Below are positions 13,063 through 25,467 of a DNA stretch of 64,000 nt, piece after piece. A program made the position numbers and the translations under genes. The stretch is from Macrostomum hystrix. Its lineage: Eukaryota; Platyhelminthes; Macrostomidae. The first letter of the stretch is position 1; each line of letters begins with the position of its first letter. Below the pieces are notes generated by a model. The model had not been told where the DNA came from, did not search any database, and worked only from the letters and a program-made list of their open reading frames with translations. The stretch covers positions 20,372,001 to 20,436,000 of the forward strand of contig CATNEN010000038.1 in the NCBI GenBank assembly GCA_950097015.1, read 5' to 3'.

Positions 13063-13272
13063 ATGATAATTATAATAATAATAATTGCATGAGGGCTGCG
13101 GGCAATGGCACATCATTTGGTGACACTGGACCTGCAGCCAGCAAGGAGGCAATTCTGCCCATTTCGCTGACTCCTGAGCACACACGCACACAGATACTGT
13201 ACTCAGGCACACGCTCACACAGGTGTTTACGTCTGCCCTGACATTCTCATAGACAGACCGCTCTGCCACTGC
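13063..13272 (-). mobile_element. tRNA-derived SINE (family B), internally deleted copy
   Basis: Minus-strand copy of the family found complete at 44634. Shared words include gctcaggagtcagcgaaatg, gggcagaattgcctcc, aaatgatgtgccattgcc and a 3' tail of att repeats (here as aat at 13066-13085). The tRNA-like head gtggcagagcggt remains at the high-coordinate end, but the middle of the 5' half is missing. The copy therefore lost an internal segment and is not a plain 5' truncation. Confidence 0.8.
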
Positions 13273-13435
13273 TACAAGGTACATTGGAGGTGATCAGACT
13301 TCCGAGAGGTCGCGAGTTCAAATCTCAGCCCTTAGGAGAACTTCTTTACGACTTTTACCACTGTACACAGCCTTTGGGAAGTCTTTGAATAGCTGGAGGG
13401 GTGCAAGCCACTGGCTGTTCACTAGTTTTTTTTTC
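13273..13435 (+). mobile_element. Possible third tRNA-derived SINE (family C)
   Basis: Directly beside the family B copy. It has a B-box-like ggtcgcgagttcaaatctc preceded by an A-box-like gtgatcagacttcc, followed by an unrelated body containing gctggaggggtgcaagccac and a T-rich end. Only one copy is seen in the window, so assignment rests on the tRNA-like head alone. Confidence 0.45.
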
Positions 13436-14150
13436 AAGTTACAAAATGCTTTCATTTATTAGTTAATTTCTTTTCTCCAATTAAAGTAGAAAAAAACTTC
13501 AGAACTTCTCATTTCCAGTTCATAAGCTTTCCTTAGATTACAGATAGGATTAGTTTGCAATCAGTTTCGAGTCCCCTTCCTAATTCAGTTCCCAAAATGC
13601 GGGATCGCTAGCGACATCTGTCCTCGAACTGGGCATAACGAGGTGGGTGATTTTTAACCCACTTTTTTCGCGATGGAAAATGTAACGGAACATAAAGCAC
13701 TATAAATTCGGCGTGAAACTGAAGCGTGTTTCTTCTGTTGTAGCAAAAAAGAACTAAAAAAGCCAGGACGATTTGTCGGAAAATTCTGAGCTATACATTT
13801 ACTTGGAGACGCCGACAATAATTTTATGGAGAGACTGAAAGATGAAGCTTGGGAGAAAAAAAGAGAAGCGGGTGTACAGTGCGAGACTGCCGGCACCGGT
13901 CTAATGATCCCAAAAATCCCAAATTAGCTGACTGACACCCAATTTTTTTGGTGCCTGAATTCGCAAGCGACTGTAATTATATCGATGCGGCTTCTATTAT
14001 GACAGGTGATTAGATGCAGCTAGCATTGCTGCCACCCCCTCCCGATGCTGTCCACATCTTGCACCGCTTGATCTAAATCGTTTGACCAATTGCTTGCGCG
14101 TGAATGGAATGTGGGAGATTCGGGAGTTAGGGAAAATGGTCGGCGTTTGA
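13436..14150. other. Unassigned spacer
   Basis: No gene recognised. The 80-codon minus-strand open frame at 13654-13896 has no visible domain. Confidence 0.3.
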
Positions 14151-14790
14151 AACTGGGATATTTGATTGTTGGGAACTGGGATATTTGGTTGTCGGGAACT
14201 GGGATATTTGATTGTCGGGAAGTGGGATGTTTGATTGTCAGGAACTGGGATATTTGATTGTCGGGAAGTGGGATGTATGATTGTCGGGAACTGGGATATT
14301 TGATTGTTGGGAACTGGGATATTTGATTGTTGGGAACTGGGATTTTTGATTGTTGGGAACTGGGATTTTTGATTGCCGGGAACTGGGATATTTGATTGTT
14401 GGGAACTGGGATATTTGATTGTTGGGAACTAGGATATTTGATTGTTGGGAACTGGGATATTTGATTGTTGGGAACTAGGATATTTGATTGTCGGGAAGTG
14501 GGATATTTGATTGCCGGGAACTGGGATATTTGATTGTTGGGAACTGGGATATTTGATTGTCGGGAACTGGGATATTTGATTGTTGGGAACTGGGATATTT
14601 GATTGTTGGGAACTGGAATATTTGATTGTCGGGAACTGGAATATTTGATTGTCGGGAACTGGAATATTTGATTGTCGGGAACTGGGATATTTGATTGTCG
14701 GGAACTGGGATATTTGATTGTCGGGAACTGGGATATTTGATTGTTGGGAACTGGGATATTTGATTGTTGGGCACTGGGATATATTTTTAT
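14151..14790. repeat. 23-bp tandem array (about 27 copies)
   Basis: The unit contains gggaactgggatatttgatt followed by gtt, gtc or gcc. Occasional gggaagtggg and ggaatattt variants occur. Confidence 0.92.
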
Positions 14791-14814
14791 TGGAAAGTTT
14801 AATATGTCTTTGGT

Positions 14815-15035
14815 AGCTGAGAATGAGATCTGGTAGTTGAGGATCTTGGGTCATCGGGAAGGGGGATCTGATCGTTGAGGATCTTGGGTCATCGGGAAGG
14901 GGGATCTGATCGTTGAGGATCTTTGGTCATTGGGAAGTGGGATCTGATCGTTGAGGATCTTGGGTCATTATGAAGGGAGATCTGATCGTTGAGGATTTTG
15001 GGTCATTGGGAAGGGGGAGATCTCGTTGTTGGGAT
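14815..15035. repeat. 38-bp tandem array (about 5 copies)
   Basis: The unit contains gatcttgggtcatcgggaag followed by ggggatctgatcgttgag. It follows the 23-bp array directly but its unit is unrelated. Confidence 0.85.
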
Positions 15036-15945
15036 GTAGGATCTACTATTAAATTACGTTTGAGACTTGAATCAAATTAAAACAACGTTTTAAATATTTA
15101 TTTTCTTTGATGACTAAAGTTGCACGTACACTTGAATACAAGGCAAATGTTGAGTCTTTCAAATTAATCTGTTCTAAAAAACATCAAGCGATTCTTGAAA
15201 TCTTCTGAATTCACTCACCAGTTATAAGCAGTTGTCGTTTGAGGTCTTTTGAGAACAGACAATGACGAGACAGACAGCGCTTGTCTGTCTGTATATATCT
15301 ACTCAGATACACACGTGCAGTGGAAGTCTGCTCAGGCTATCAATTTGTTTCGTGCTTGAGTCTGGCAATATATACTTTATACTGTCTAGTCACAATAGCC
15401 TTGTCGTCACGCACAAGTTTCAAACGCGGATGCTTTGTCTTTTACTAAATTTACTAAATTTACTAAACTTGTGTTTTTTTCATTTTTTCACTGAGGTAGC
15501 TAGAATTAGATAATAGGTATAGGTATAGGTATCTACTTCCTGAATTTAGGTATAGACGATAGCTTGCCAGCGATACGGTTTCCCAGATTTCATTCGACAA
15601 AGCTGGACGCATTTCTATCAAAGCCGTCTGCTATTGGCTATTGACCGGTGCGAACCAATCAAATTCGAAGGCAGCTCATGCCTATGTAGCCCTGTGAGAC
15701 GCTATCTCACAATGAATCTTACTTGTGTGAGCTTCCGTAGGGTGTGTAAATCAATTAATCATTGGTTAATTGCATTACGCAACCATTTCTAGTATAGTAT
15801 CAGGGGTTAAGGACCGTCTCGCCATGCTGATGCGCTAGATCACGAGTCGGCAATTCTATTTACCTCGCGGGCCAGAATGATAATAGAAAAGAGAAAAAAG
15901 GCCGCATCGACTGTAGAGATATGAGATGCGGGAGAGATGTGTCAG
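15036..15945. other. Unassigned spacer
   Basis: Unique sequence with no supported gene; contains only short simple runs such as aggtataggtata near 15515. Confidence 0.3.
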
Positions 15946-16425
15946 GAAAGAGATGAGACACCAGAGAGATGAGACACCAGAGAGATGAGACACCAGAGAG
16001 ATGAGACACCAGAGAGATGAGACACCAGAGAGATGAGACACCAGAGAGATGAGACACCAGAGAGATTAGACACGTGAAGTATGAGACTCGGAAGAGATGA
16101 GACTCGGAAGAGATGAGACTCGGAAGAGATGAGACTCGGAAGAGATGAGACTCGGAAGAGATGAGACTCGGAAGAGATGAGACTCGGAAGAGATGAGACT
16201 CGGAAGAGATGAGACACCAGAAAGATGAGACAGGGGAGAGATGATATAGGGGAGAGATGTGATTGGGGAGAGATGTGATAGTGGAGAGATGAGATAGGGG
16301 AGATATGTGATAGGGGAGAGATGAGATAGGGGAGAGATGTGGCAGGAGAGATCTGACAGGAAAGAGATTAGAGAAGGCAAGGATGAGACACTAGAGAGAT
16401 AAGGCATGGGGAGATAAGACTCAAA
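15946..16425. repeat. 16-bp tandem array with two sub-families
   Basis: First block: agagatgagacaccag, about 8 copies. Second block: agatgagactcggaag, about 8 copies. A looser tail of agagatg(a/t)gataggggag follows, to about 16400. The common core agatgaga shows that all three derive from one unit. Confidence 0.9.
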
Positions 16426-18151
16426 AAAAATTTTGTTGCATGCAGTGACTAGTCTAAATTTCACAATAATTTCTAGAAACCATTATTTTTCTCGTTGATT
16501 CGACTCTTTCCAGCTACTGTACTCAGCAGACTCAAACTATGTAAGCTATATTCGAGTGTTTAAAGATGTGCTATGCGTTGCGCAACTCTATATAAAATAT
16601 GAGACGCGCAACTCTGAAGCATTTGATGGAACTGCAGTGGATCTTCACGTAATCAGCGAGTGGCAGGGCATTCTCTTCGATTTGCATGCGTGGCTATAGC
16701 CATATTATTGGATCACGCAACCACCGATAGGCAATGGACGACGGAGTTTTATATGCCTCATGTAAGCGGCATGGTATGATTTTTGTTGATCGAAAATGTG
16801 ATTTAGCTGCTGAAGTGGATTCTGCGTGCTCAACTCTATCGCATTTGACCAGTTTGTCTATATAATGCTTTCGAAATTCCGCGGCTGCTCATTTTTTTCT
16901 CAAATGCGCACTTAAGTCAGGTCGCTGAGTTTTCCCACAGTTGTTTGGCCCTTCAACTGGCTCCTCTTCATTTTGTATAAATTTCAGCGCTATAGCCCCT
17001 GATTTATGATCGCGCAACCAGCAATTACATCATGCAATTAACTCTCTTCCAATGGGATCCTTCCCATCTGGCACCGGATTTCATGTGATTAATTTTTTTC
17101 TGTAAGATTCAGTCGCTTCTAAAAGTGGATTTGTTATATTTGTTCCAATTTGAAAAATAAAGATAGCCGTCATGGCGTGTTCTAGCTCTCAGCTCCATGG
17201 ATAGGGGCCGGTGCCGCAAGTAGAATCATATATGTTGTGTCTATTAACGTTCTGCGGCGAGCTGCAAAACTGCCAAGAGAATCGGGATGATCCCAAAAAT
17301 TAAAGCAGGGATGCTTGTACACATCTACATAAATAAAATGGATGAATATGACACAACCATCGGTGCAATTTTTTGTAAGAAACCCGTACATATAAATATA
17401 ATATATATTAAAGTGCATGATAACATTTAAAGGTTATACGTCCACGTACCGCAGCTTATTCGAATCCAAATTATTTATCCCAAATTGCCCTCACAAGCAG
17501 CTTGAAATTAAGTAACGATTTATATACTGTTGACCAAATTTCATTCTCTATTGTAATTTAATAAGTCACCCGTTAAATTAGCTTTGGTCAGTTTGGGTTT
17601 CATAACTTCGGAAGAGTTTTGAGAATAGGAAAAAAACATTTCATCAAGTTAATTTACCAAATTATAACGGGTAGTACGTTAATTTTTGACACAAATACAG
17701 AATTTTGAGCCATCAACAACGTGCCTCAACATTTTAGCACATTAACTAGCAAGTTTTTGCACATTTAAAAGCTAGTTATATAACTAGTAAACAGGTAGCT
17801 TAAGGAATAATTATAATAAAAGCTTTGAGTGTGACTTGGGATGCTTTAGAGACGATTAATTATATTTGACACGTTACAACCCGAAAAGTTTGTTTATAAT
17901 ACAATTACTTTTAATCGCACTTATTTGAAAGACTTCTTAGTTGCGAAATCGCACGCCTACACCGCTAGCTAATCCCTCTCACTCTCTCAAGAAGCTTGAA
18001 TCGTTAGTAAATCCGAAACTTGTCCCTAGACCGTGGTTCCTGGTATATATTTTTGTGTAGCGATCTAGCGATTCGATTTAAATCAAGTTTTTGGTGTCTT
18101 TTTCCTATCACTATCCTATACCAACTACACTACAGTTTTATATAGTTTACA
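16426..18151. other. Intergenic region upstream of PSMD13
   Basis: AT-rich, no gene recognised. It should contain the PSMD13 promoter, but no convincing core promoter motif stands out. A pyrimidine-poor but usable AG lies at 18134-18135, 16 bases before the start codon, and could be a splice acceptor (cis or trans). Confidence 0.3.
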
Positions 18152-21100
18152 ATGTCGAGTCAATCAACAGCAGAGAATTATTTGGATTCACAGAAACGCA
18201 CCAATGAGTCACTATCGGAGGACTGGCAGATTATAGAGAAATTTTATTTGAAGAAGTAAGTTAACAATTTAGTGTATCATTATACTTTTTGTCTGGTGTA
18301 CTGAATTTGCAATTGACTAAGTCTGTCTTACTTCTCAACTTTGAAGGGACTAGCAAACAAAGATATATTTATTATGTTTTTTTTAACCTATGGGCGATAC
18401 ATATTATGTTATTTTTTTATTCTGTGATTAGCTTTTGTTTCACAAGCAGTTTTTACCATTATTTTATTATTTGTTAAATCATAAATAACCCGTTATTATT
18501 TTACATTGGTACAAAAAGTTATTAATTAGCTAGCTCATCTAATGCAGTGTATGCTAACTACCTAGATAGTATAGACTAATTTCCTACCTACAGTAGCAAC
18601 TATATAGTTTAAAAATATTCTCCCTAAGTTTGGCTCAAACCATAGTCCCGAGTATGCTCCGTGCACGTGAGAACTGTTTTTGCCCTTGCATGCCATACGC
18701 GGGAGGTGAACCACCAATGCACGCCGCATGCTAAGCTGAATGACGGGGAAGAAGGTTCCAACTTCCAGTGTCCAATGTATGAATGTGTTTTTATGATGAA
18801 CAGAGAAAATGTATGAATGGAGCCAAAACCATTACCATCGGCATCTACATCCAAGTGATCCGACTCCGACATAACTATAAACTTGGAACCATGTCCATAT
18901 TTGTCCATATTTGTATTAAACATGCATCAATCGTCAAAAACTGAAAAATACAAAGGGTGAACATGAACAGTGGTGGTGGGAGGAATTATAGAGGAACACA
19001 AGACACACTTTCAAATGAAAGCGAAAAATAAAACAGTTAAACAAAATACTATACAGTTTGTATTTATTATAAGTTAAAGTGCTTTATAAGTTTGTACAGC
19101 ATAAAAAACTTTTTTTATTATACATATGAAAATATAACTAAGTACATTGTTTTGTTATTGTGTGACATTCCGTTTAAACTTATAAAAGTTTACACCAAAA
19201 CCATTGCACTCAGAAAATTTTATGATGTGGGCCACTGCGCAGCGCAGACCAAAAAAAATTTGCTGCCTCTCGGCTGCACGCCGTGCACGCGGCCCATCAC
19301 TGCCCAAGACCCTGTTGCACTCTTCGGGAGTATGGGGCTCAAATGCCATGTTAATAACTACTAAAAATTAAACTGTTTTTCTAAAAACATTCTAAAACAT
19401 TAGGAAATCATTTTGAAAGAATAGGAAATAACCAAACAATTGAAAACAGTGATATGATGAGCGTCAAATGTTGTGTCAAAATTTTGCAGGGGTAATAATA
19501 AGGGAGTTTGGATCCACATTAATTGACGGCTCTACCAGGCAGCCTCCTGGCATGGTGTTAATAGACTCTAAGTGTTAGTTAACTGTTGAAAATCAGTATA
19601 GTGTGTTAGCAGAATGTAGAAGATATGCTTATGTAATACTATAGCATGGTTTCCAAGGTCGTTAATGTTATGGCTGAGGGAGCGAAGCACCTTGAGGCCA
19701 CAGACATTAAGGACCAAGGAAACCATGCTATAGGGTAATTTTAGTACAATAATAGTTTCCCCATCTATTTTAAAGATTTCTCTAAAAATGGATCAGTCCA
19801 AGGACATGAAAGACTGCCAATGTCTATATTTCTTATGTCTATGGCCGAATATAGCGAGTTAAAGTCTGGATCTTCTGGATTGAAATCACTAACCTGATGG
19901 AAGGAGATAGATCCTACCCTAGCGGTCTGCTATATATTGAATATGGAGACATGGTTGGACTGATGAAGGACGAGATAGCCACACACATGGAAGCTGACAA
20001 CACTCTATTTGCTCTAGAAATGGACGCAGATAGAATAGAAGAGATGGCAGCTGCATTTGCTGCAAGAATTGATGATAATACACTTGCTGAACTGCTAGAT
20101 GCAAAAGAGCCTCGAAACGAAGATATCGAGGCTCTAATGCAAAATCTTGATTTGGTTGAGAAAAAAACTGAACCACTAAGTGTGAGTCAGCAAGAAAAAA
20201 GGGCTCTGGAAAATTTTTATTCAACCATGGAGTCCCTTCAACTTGAAGTCAACATTGAGACCTGCTCAGAGGAGTGATTGGCAGCCTGTATCCAGATTGC
20301 ATATGGAACTATCAAGCACTCTGACAGTGGGTACTATGCACCTGCTACTTTGCACTGTTTCTGGGCCAGTTTGTATCGCTGGCTGCTTCGGACACATGGA
20401 GTGCATATCATGTCAAACCAGCTGTTCAAAAAGTGAACAATATGTTAAAAGTTGCTGCTAAACTGTTTCTGAAGAACCGCGGAGAAGTAAAGAGATTCAG
20501 CTCCATAGAAGACGATGATCTAGATAAGCTTCGAAAGTATTTCGATCGGAGCACACCAGCAAAGTTACAGCATGAGTTCTATTACAATATGATGACTCAT
20601 TTTGGGCTGCGTACGAGAGAGTGGTTTCGATGCCTAACAGTTATGTCGTTCGAAGAGATCATCACTGCATCTGGGCGAGAGGCTATCAAGTTGCGGCCGA
20701 TGGCTACAAAGACTGATGGAGGACACTTGGAAAATGCTGCAAAAAATACTAAACAGGTGCTGATGGTTTCTACCGGCCTACCTGAATGCCCTGTGGGCTG
20801 CTTCAATGACTACATTGAAAGGATCGCGAATGCTAAGAACAGAGAAGGTGTCGTGAACAGCATCGTCTTCATTCGGCCGAGGGCTAAGCCTAACGCAGAC
20901 TCGTGGTATTTTGCCAAGCAGCCGGTTGGACACAATACGCTGGGATCAATGATGCAGACAATATCTGAGAAGGCTGGACTGTCTAGAAGGTATGCGCCTC
21001 ATTGCATCAGAGCAACGGTCGTGAGGGAGCTGCACAACGCTGGTTTTTCGCTGGAAGACATCGGCCATGTGACGGGACATCGTTCGGTTGTGTCAACCCA

Positions 21101-24100
21101 GTGGTACATAAGATACTCAAAGAAGGAGTCCCAACTGGCATGCGTTTCGGATGCATTAAGTCGGGCTGGATGTGAACATAAAGTAAGTTCAGCTTCAACC
21201 ACCAATCTGTCAACTTGCAGTTCTAGTTCTAGTGGCGGCTTCAGTGGTACGTTCACTGGCTGCACATTCAACATTTTTCATAAGTGACATTTTCATATTT
21301 TGCATGACATTTAGGAAAAATAAACTGTTTTACTTGTTAGAAATAATGTAGTTTGTTTAGTTGTTTATACTTGTTCTAAATATACTTGTTCTATACAACT
21401 CTGTTTTCAATATTATAGCTTAACGACCATAGACATTTTGAGTTAAACCTATTTTTTGGATTTCCCTAGGGAAATCCCAGGGACGCGAAAGACCACTTTT
21501 ATCATACTACAATACTTCCCCTGCCACTAATGGGCTCATCCTTTTTGGCCATAGACAGTCCCAAGCATGTCAACCATTTTGCTTTTATCTCCCTCTGCAC
21601 TGAAAATTTGCCAGAGACAAGTTCCCAAGAACCCCAGAAGTAGCCCCAGTTTGTTAGGAGCAAAAAGCAACCTTAACAATCATGCATATGTGTCATGCAT
21701 AGTATACATGCATTGAAACTGTCTTTATGTCCATTTACCCTCAATTGTGTTTGTGTAAGTTGGGTTCATTGTTGGATTAACAAAGTGCCACTTAATGGTT
21801 AATGTGTAGGTCAAGGTTGGGTGGGTTGTATGGCCATTTTCACAAATTAAAATAGTTGAATAAAATATTGAATAATTGAATAACTTTATGCTGGAAACTA
21901 TCATTATGCCTGAATTGTTCTTCTAGATGCACAGTACATAGTAGCACAGTTTTTAAAGTTTATAGCTGTAGCTACTAGTACACAACTTATACAAGTTAGA
22001 AAAATCTAGCTTATTCACATATAGCAGTATATTGTGTATTTTTGTTACAATTAGGTTATTATTTCCTTAGCAGTTGCTAACTATTTCCTTTGTTTTTGAC
22101 TTCATTTACTATGGCATAAAAATCTTTTTTAGCATTAAAGCAACGAATATATGACAAGGACTACTAAACAACACTAATGATATCCAGTACTTCATATTAC
22201 ACATTTTAATGTTTTAAATAAATATTTTACACAATTCAGGCTTTGGCACCAGCTCACCCTAAGGCTGCTTGAGTTTGTCAACAAGGAGGCTGTGTTTCAG
22301 TCCAAGATCTTAGTTGAAGTGAGTTTTTTATTGCATTAGCTACCTAGTAAGCTATTATGAAATATATATTATCTAATTTACTGTCACATTATCTATTTGT
22401 ATGCTCAGGGCTTCTATGAGAACTTCATATCCGACTTTGAGCACATCATCAGCCCACTGGCCCTAGCCGAAATTGTTCAGGTAATTGTGAAGAAAATGCG
22501 CCAGAGCGGTATGCAGGACACAATTCCAGGCTTTGTAGAACGCATCCGGGACAAAGTATTGGCCAAGGCTAAGGATGGCACTCTGGCTGTTGTGCTGTGC
22601 AATATCACTCTGGGCAATATGTACCTGGAGGATCGAAAGGTGAGTTCGTAAATTAGCTACGTCGATTTTCCAATAAAATACTGAAATCTGCACATTTCTT
22701 TCTGACGCCTTTTTTTTAAAGGACCATCCATTGACTCGCAAACTAATTGAGGAAGCTGGATTTAAGCTGCTAGAGTTCGATTACGTCACCCCTGTGCACG
22801 ATCGTTATTTTGCCCTTTCTTCGGCCTATCATCGCACCCTCGGCAATCACGCCGAGTATTATAGGGAGGCGCTGCGTTATCTTGGCTGCACCAAACTTGA
22901 CAGCATGCCCATAGAAGAGAAGCGAGCCTGGGCTGGCACTGTTGCGGTTGCCGCTCTGCTAGGCAAAGGTGTGCATTGCACAGACTTTTATTTTCAATCT
23001 ACTGATTATGTGGGACTACAACAGATGTTTGGGACTGCATTACATGGTGTGGGACTGCTGTAGATAATGTGGGACTACAATAGATGGTTTGGGACTGCAT
23101 TACATGGTGTGGGACTGCTGTAGATAATGTGGGACTACAATAGATGGTTTGGGACTGCATTACATGGTGTGGGACTGCTGTAGATAATGTGGGACTACAA
23201 TAGATGGTTTGGGAATGCATTACATGGTGTGGGACTGCTGTAGATAATTTGGGACTACAATAGATGGTTTGGGAATGCTTTACATGGTGTGGGACTGCTG
23301 TAGATAGTGTGGGGCTACAGTATATAGTGTGGGACTACAGTATATAGTGTGGGACTACGGTATATAGTGTGGGACTACAGTATATAGTGTGGGACTACAG
23401 TATATAGTGTGGGACTACAGTATATAGTGTGGGACTACGGTATATAGTGTGGGACTACAGTATATAGTGTGGGACTACAGTATATAGTGTGGGACTACGG
23501 TATATAGTGTGGGACTACAGTATATAGTGTGGGACTACGGTATATAGTGTGGGACTGCTGTAGATAATTTGGGACTACAATAGATGGTTTGGGAATGCTT
23601 TACATGGTGTGGGACTGCTGTAGATAGTGTGGGGCTACAGTATATAGTGTGGGACTACAGTATATAGTGTGGGACTACGGTATATAGTGTGGGACTACAG
23701 TATATAGTGTGGGACTACAGTATATAGTGTGGGACTACGGTATATAGTGTGGGACTACAGTATATAGTGTGGGACTACAGTATATAGTGTGGGACTACAG
23801 TATATAGTGTGGGACTACAGTATATAGTGTGGGGCTACAGTATATAGTGTGGGACTACAGTATATAGTATGGGACTAAAGTAGATTGTGTGGGACGGCTG
23901 TAGATAAGATCAGAATATGCACACTATATATTAGACGTGCCAATAGACGTCAATTTGGACTAAAATAATAACAAAAAAGGTTATAATAAAATCATTTGAT
24001 CTCTCTACTGTTTTAAAGGTGTGTACAACTTTGGCGAGCTGCTAATGCACGAGGTGCTGGGCTCCCTTGAAAATACCGACCAATCCTGGCTAGTGCAGCT

Positions 24101-25161
24101 ACTGTTTGCATTTAACAAAGGCGATATTGCTGCATTTGCTCAACTGAGGCCACAATGGAGCAGTCAGCTCGATCTAGCCAAACAGGAGCAGTTTCTAAAG
24201 CAGAAGGTGACGCTAATGTGTCTGATTGAATTGGCTTTTAAAAGGCCAACGACACAGCGCCAGATTCCGTTTGCCGAAATTAGTCAGGTAAAACACTCTT
24301 GTTTTGTTTCTAAAAAATATTCGGTTTAATAAATCCAGTATTAGTAAGTAAAGTAAAGTACAATTAGTAGTGCTTGTCACTCAGTAAAGTACATTTATTA
24401 GCGCATGTCACTCAGTAAAGTACATTTAGTAGTGCTTGTTACTCAGTATAGTACATTTAGTAGTGCGTGTCGCTCAGTAAAGTACATTTAGTAGTGCGCG
24501 TCACTCAGTAAAGTACATTTAGTAGTGCATATCACTTATTAATTTACATTTATTAGTGCATGTCACTCAGTAAAGTACATTTAGTAGTGCATGTCACTCA
24601 GTAAAGTACATTTAGTAGTGCGCGTCACTCAATAAAGTACATTTATTGGTGCAAGTCACTCAGTAAAGTACATTTAGTAGTGCTTGACCCTCAGTAAAGT
24701 ACATTTAGTAGTGCTTGACCCTCAGTAAAGTACATTTAGTAGTGCTTGACCCTCAACAAAGTACATGTAGTCGTGCGATTCACTAATTAATGTACATTTA
24801 GTAGTGTATATATGTCACTCAACAAAGTAAAATTAGTTGTAGCACCAAGTCAAGTTAAGCGCATTTAGTAATTCTGCTCGGTAGAGTTTGCAATTACACA
24901 GTTTTGTTATAATTTCAGGCTACGATGGTTCCCGTAGAAGAGGTGGAATACCTGCTAATGCGAGCCCTAAGTCTAGATCTGATTCGAGGCAAGATTAACG
25001 AAGTTGACAAATTAGTCCACGTGACCTGGGTGCAGCCGCGTGTTCTAGACGTGCACCAGCTAGCCTCGGTGCAGAGCAAATTAGCCGCCTGGGTTAGCTC
25101 GGCCGCCGCCATCGAGGACACAATGCGCGGCAATGCCGGAGACGGTCTAATGGCCTCTTAA
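18152..25161 (+). CDS. PSMD13: 26S proteasome non-ATPase regulatory subunit 13 (PSMD13/Rpn9)
   Basis: Lid subunit of the 19S regulatory particle, a scaffold PCI-domain protein with no catalysis. Six coding exons with GT-AG introns and consistent phases: 18152-18255, 22240-22318, 22409-22639, 22722-22968, 24019-24287, 24919-25161, giving 390 aa (human about 376). Recognisable family motifs in order: KKLWHQLTL near residue 35 across the exon 1/2 join, FYENFISDFEH, a helical-repeat middle, NHAEYYREALRYLGC, the PCI region with YNFGELLMHEVL and LLFAFNKGD, then the winged-helix end with INEVDKLVHVTWVQPRVLD. The N-terminal 34 residues are divergent. The start is the first ATG in exon 1 and gives a sensible leader, but its 5' UTR is unproven. 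Intron 1 (4 kb) carries a Crypton-like recombinase; introns 4 and 5 carry private minisatellites. All exons are intact. Confidence 0.95.
18256..19638. other. PSMD13 intron 1, unassigned part
   Basis: Very AT-rich. A GC-richer patch at 19225-19350 reads as a 64-codon minus-strand open frame without known similarity. It could be a fragment of an inserted element; I cannot name it. Confidence 0.3.
19639..19733. repeat. 95-bp imperfect palindrome (hairpin)
   Basis: The arms begin ctatagcatggtttcc and end ggaaaccatgctatag. The outer 16 bases pair perfectly and the remaining roughly 28 pair with a few mismatches around a short loop, gagcgaagc. It lies about 160 bp before the recombinase open frame. 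It could be the end of that element, a miniature transposon, or a separate hairpin. Confidence 0.8.
19897..21287 (+). pseudogene. Crypton-like tyrosine recombinase (DUF3504/KIAA1958 type), broken
   Basis: A mobile-element gene inside PSMD13 intron 1. The first frame opens at ATG 19897 and meets a TGA at 20275-20277. The same frame then continues with recombinase-like sequence (YYAPATLHCFWASLYRWL) to another TGA at about 20434. The catalytic half goes on one frame over, from 20433 to 21287. In that half the tyrosine-recombinase signature is visible: Arg in HFGLRTRE (residue 60 of that frame), HCIR (190-193), GHR (His 216) and Tyr 225 or 228. The KPNADSWYFAKQPVGHNTL stretch and the CPVGCF motif fit the DUF3504 domain shared by Crypton transposons and their domesticated relatives. 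One nonsense and one single-base frame lesion, with an otherwise conserved catalytic core, point to a recently inactivated copy. The open start may be shorter than the ancestral protein. Confidence 0.65.
21288..22239. other. PSMD13 intron 1, 3' part
   Basis: AT-rich, no gene. An AATAAA at about 21319, just after the recombinase frame, could be that element's own polyadenylation signal. The intron ends in acaattcag before exon 2. Confidence 0.35.
23028..23910. repeat. 20-bp array with 60-bp higher-order block (PSMD13 intron 4)
   Basis: The basic unit is agtgtgggactacagtatat. At 23028-23310 and again near 23550-23640 the units are organised as a trimer of three diverged 20-mers (gtagataatg, aatagatggt and attacatggt versions), so the period there is 60. 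Between and after these blocks simple 20-bp monomers run with acag/acgg variants. Confidence 0.9.
24335..24865. repeat. 31-bp tandem array (about 17 copies, PSMD13 intron 5)
   Basis: The unit contains cagtaaagtacatttagtag followed by tgc(a/t/g)tgtcact. It is more diverged than most arrays in the window (tattaatttac, caacaaagtac variants), suggesting an older array. Confidence 0.88.
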
Positions 25162-25461
25162 TTGCCGATTCATTAATTATTTTAATGAATTTTTGTTGTA
25201 TAAGTTCCACAACTGGCATGTTATGTTTGCTAAGGAAATCTAACGACTAGTACGCAAGTAAAAATGAATACAAAATCTAAACTTAAAGTTGAATTAGAAG
25301 AATGAAATTGTAGATCCTATCCCAGTGCGTTGCTATGCAGTTTTGTAAGCCTCTTTTTCTCTTTCTCTGTGTGTGACGCCTTTTTGTTTTACTAAAATAT
25401 CCTACAATCCTATGTTGGCAGTAGCGAAGCATCCTAACAATTCTATTTATATGGCTAGTAA

Positions 25462-25467
25462 AATAAA
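25462..25467 (+). terminator. AATAAA polyadenylation signal, probable for PSMD13
   Basis: Canonical hexamer about 300 bases after the PSMD13 stop codon and about 420 before the HMGCR start; the best candidate for the end of the PSMD13 mRNA. Confidence 0.5.

Noticed and set aside
18624-18923. 99-codon minus-strand open frame in PSMD13 intron 1
   Set aside because: No known domain and no support beyond being open.
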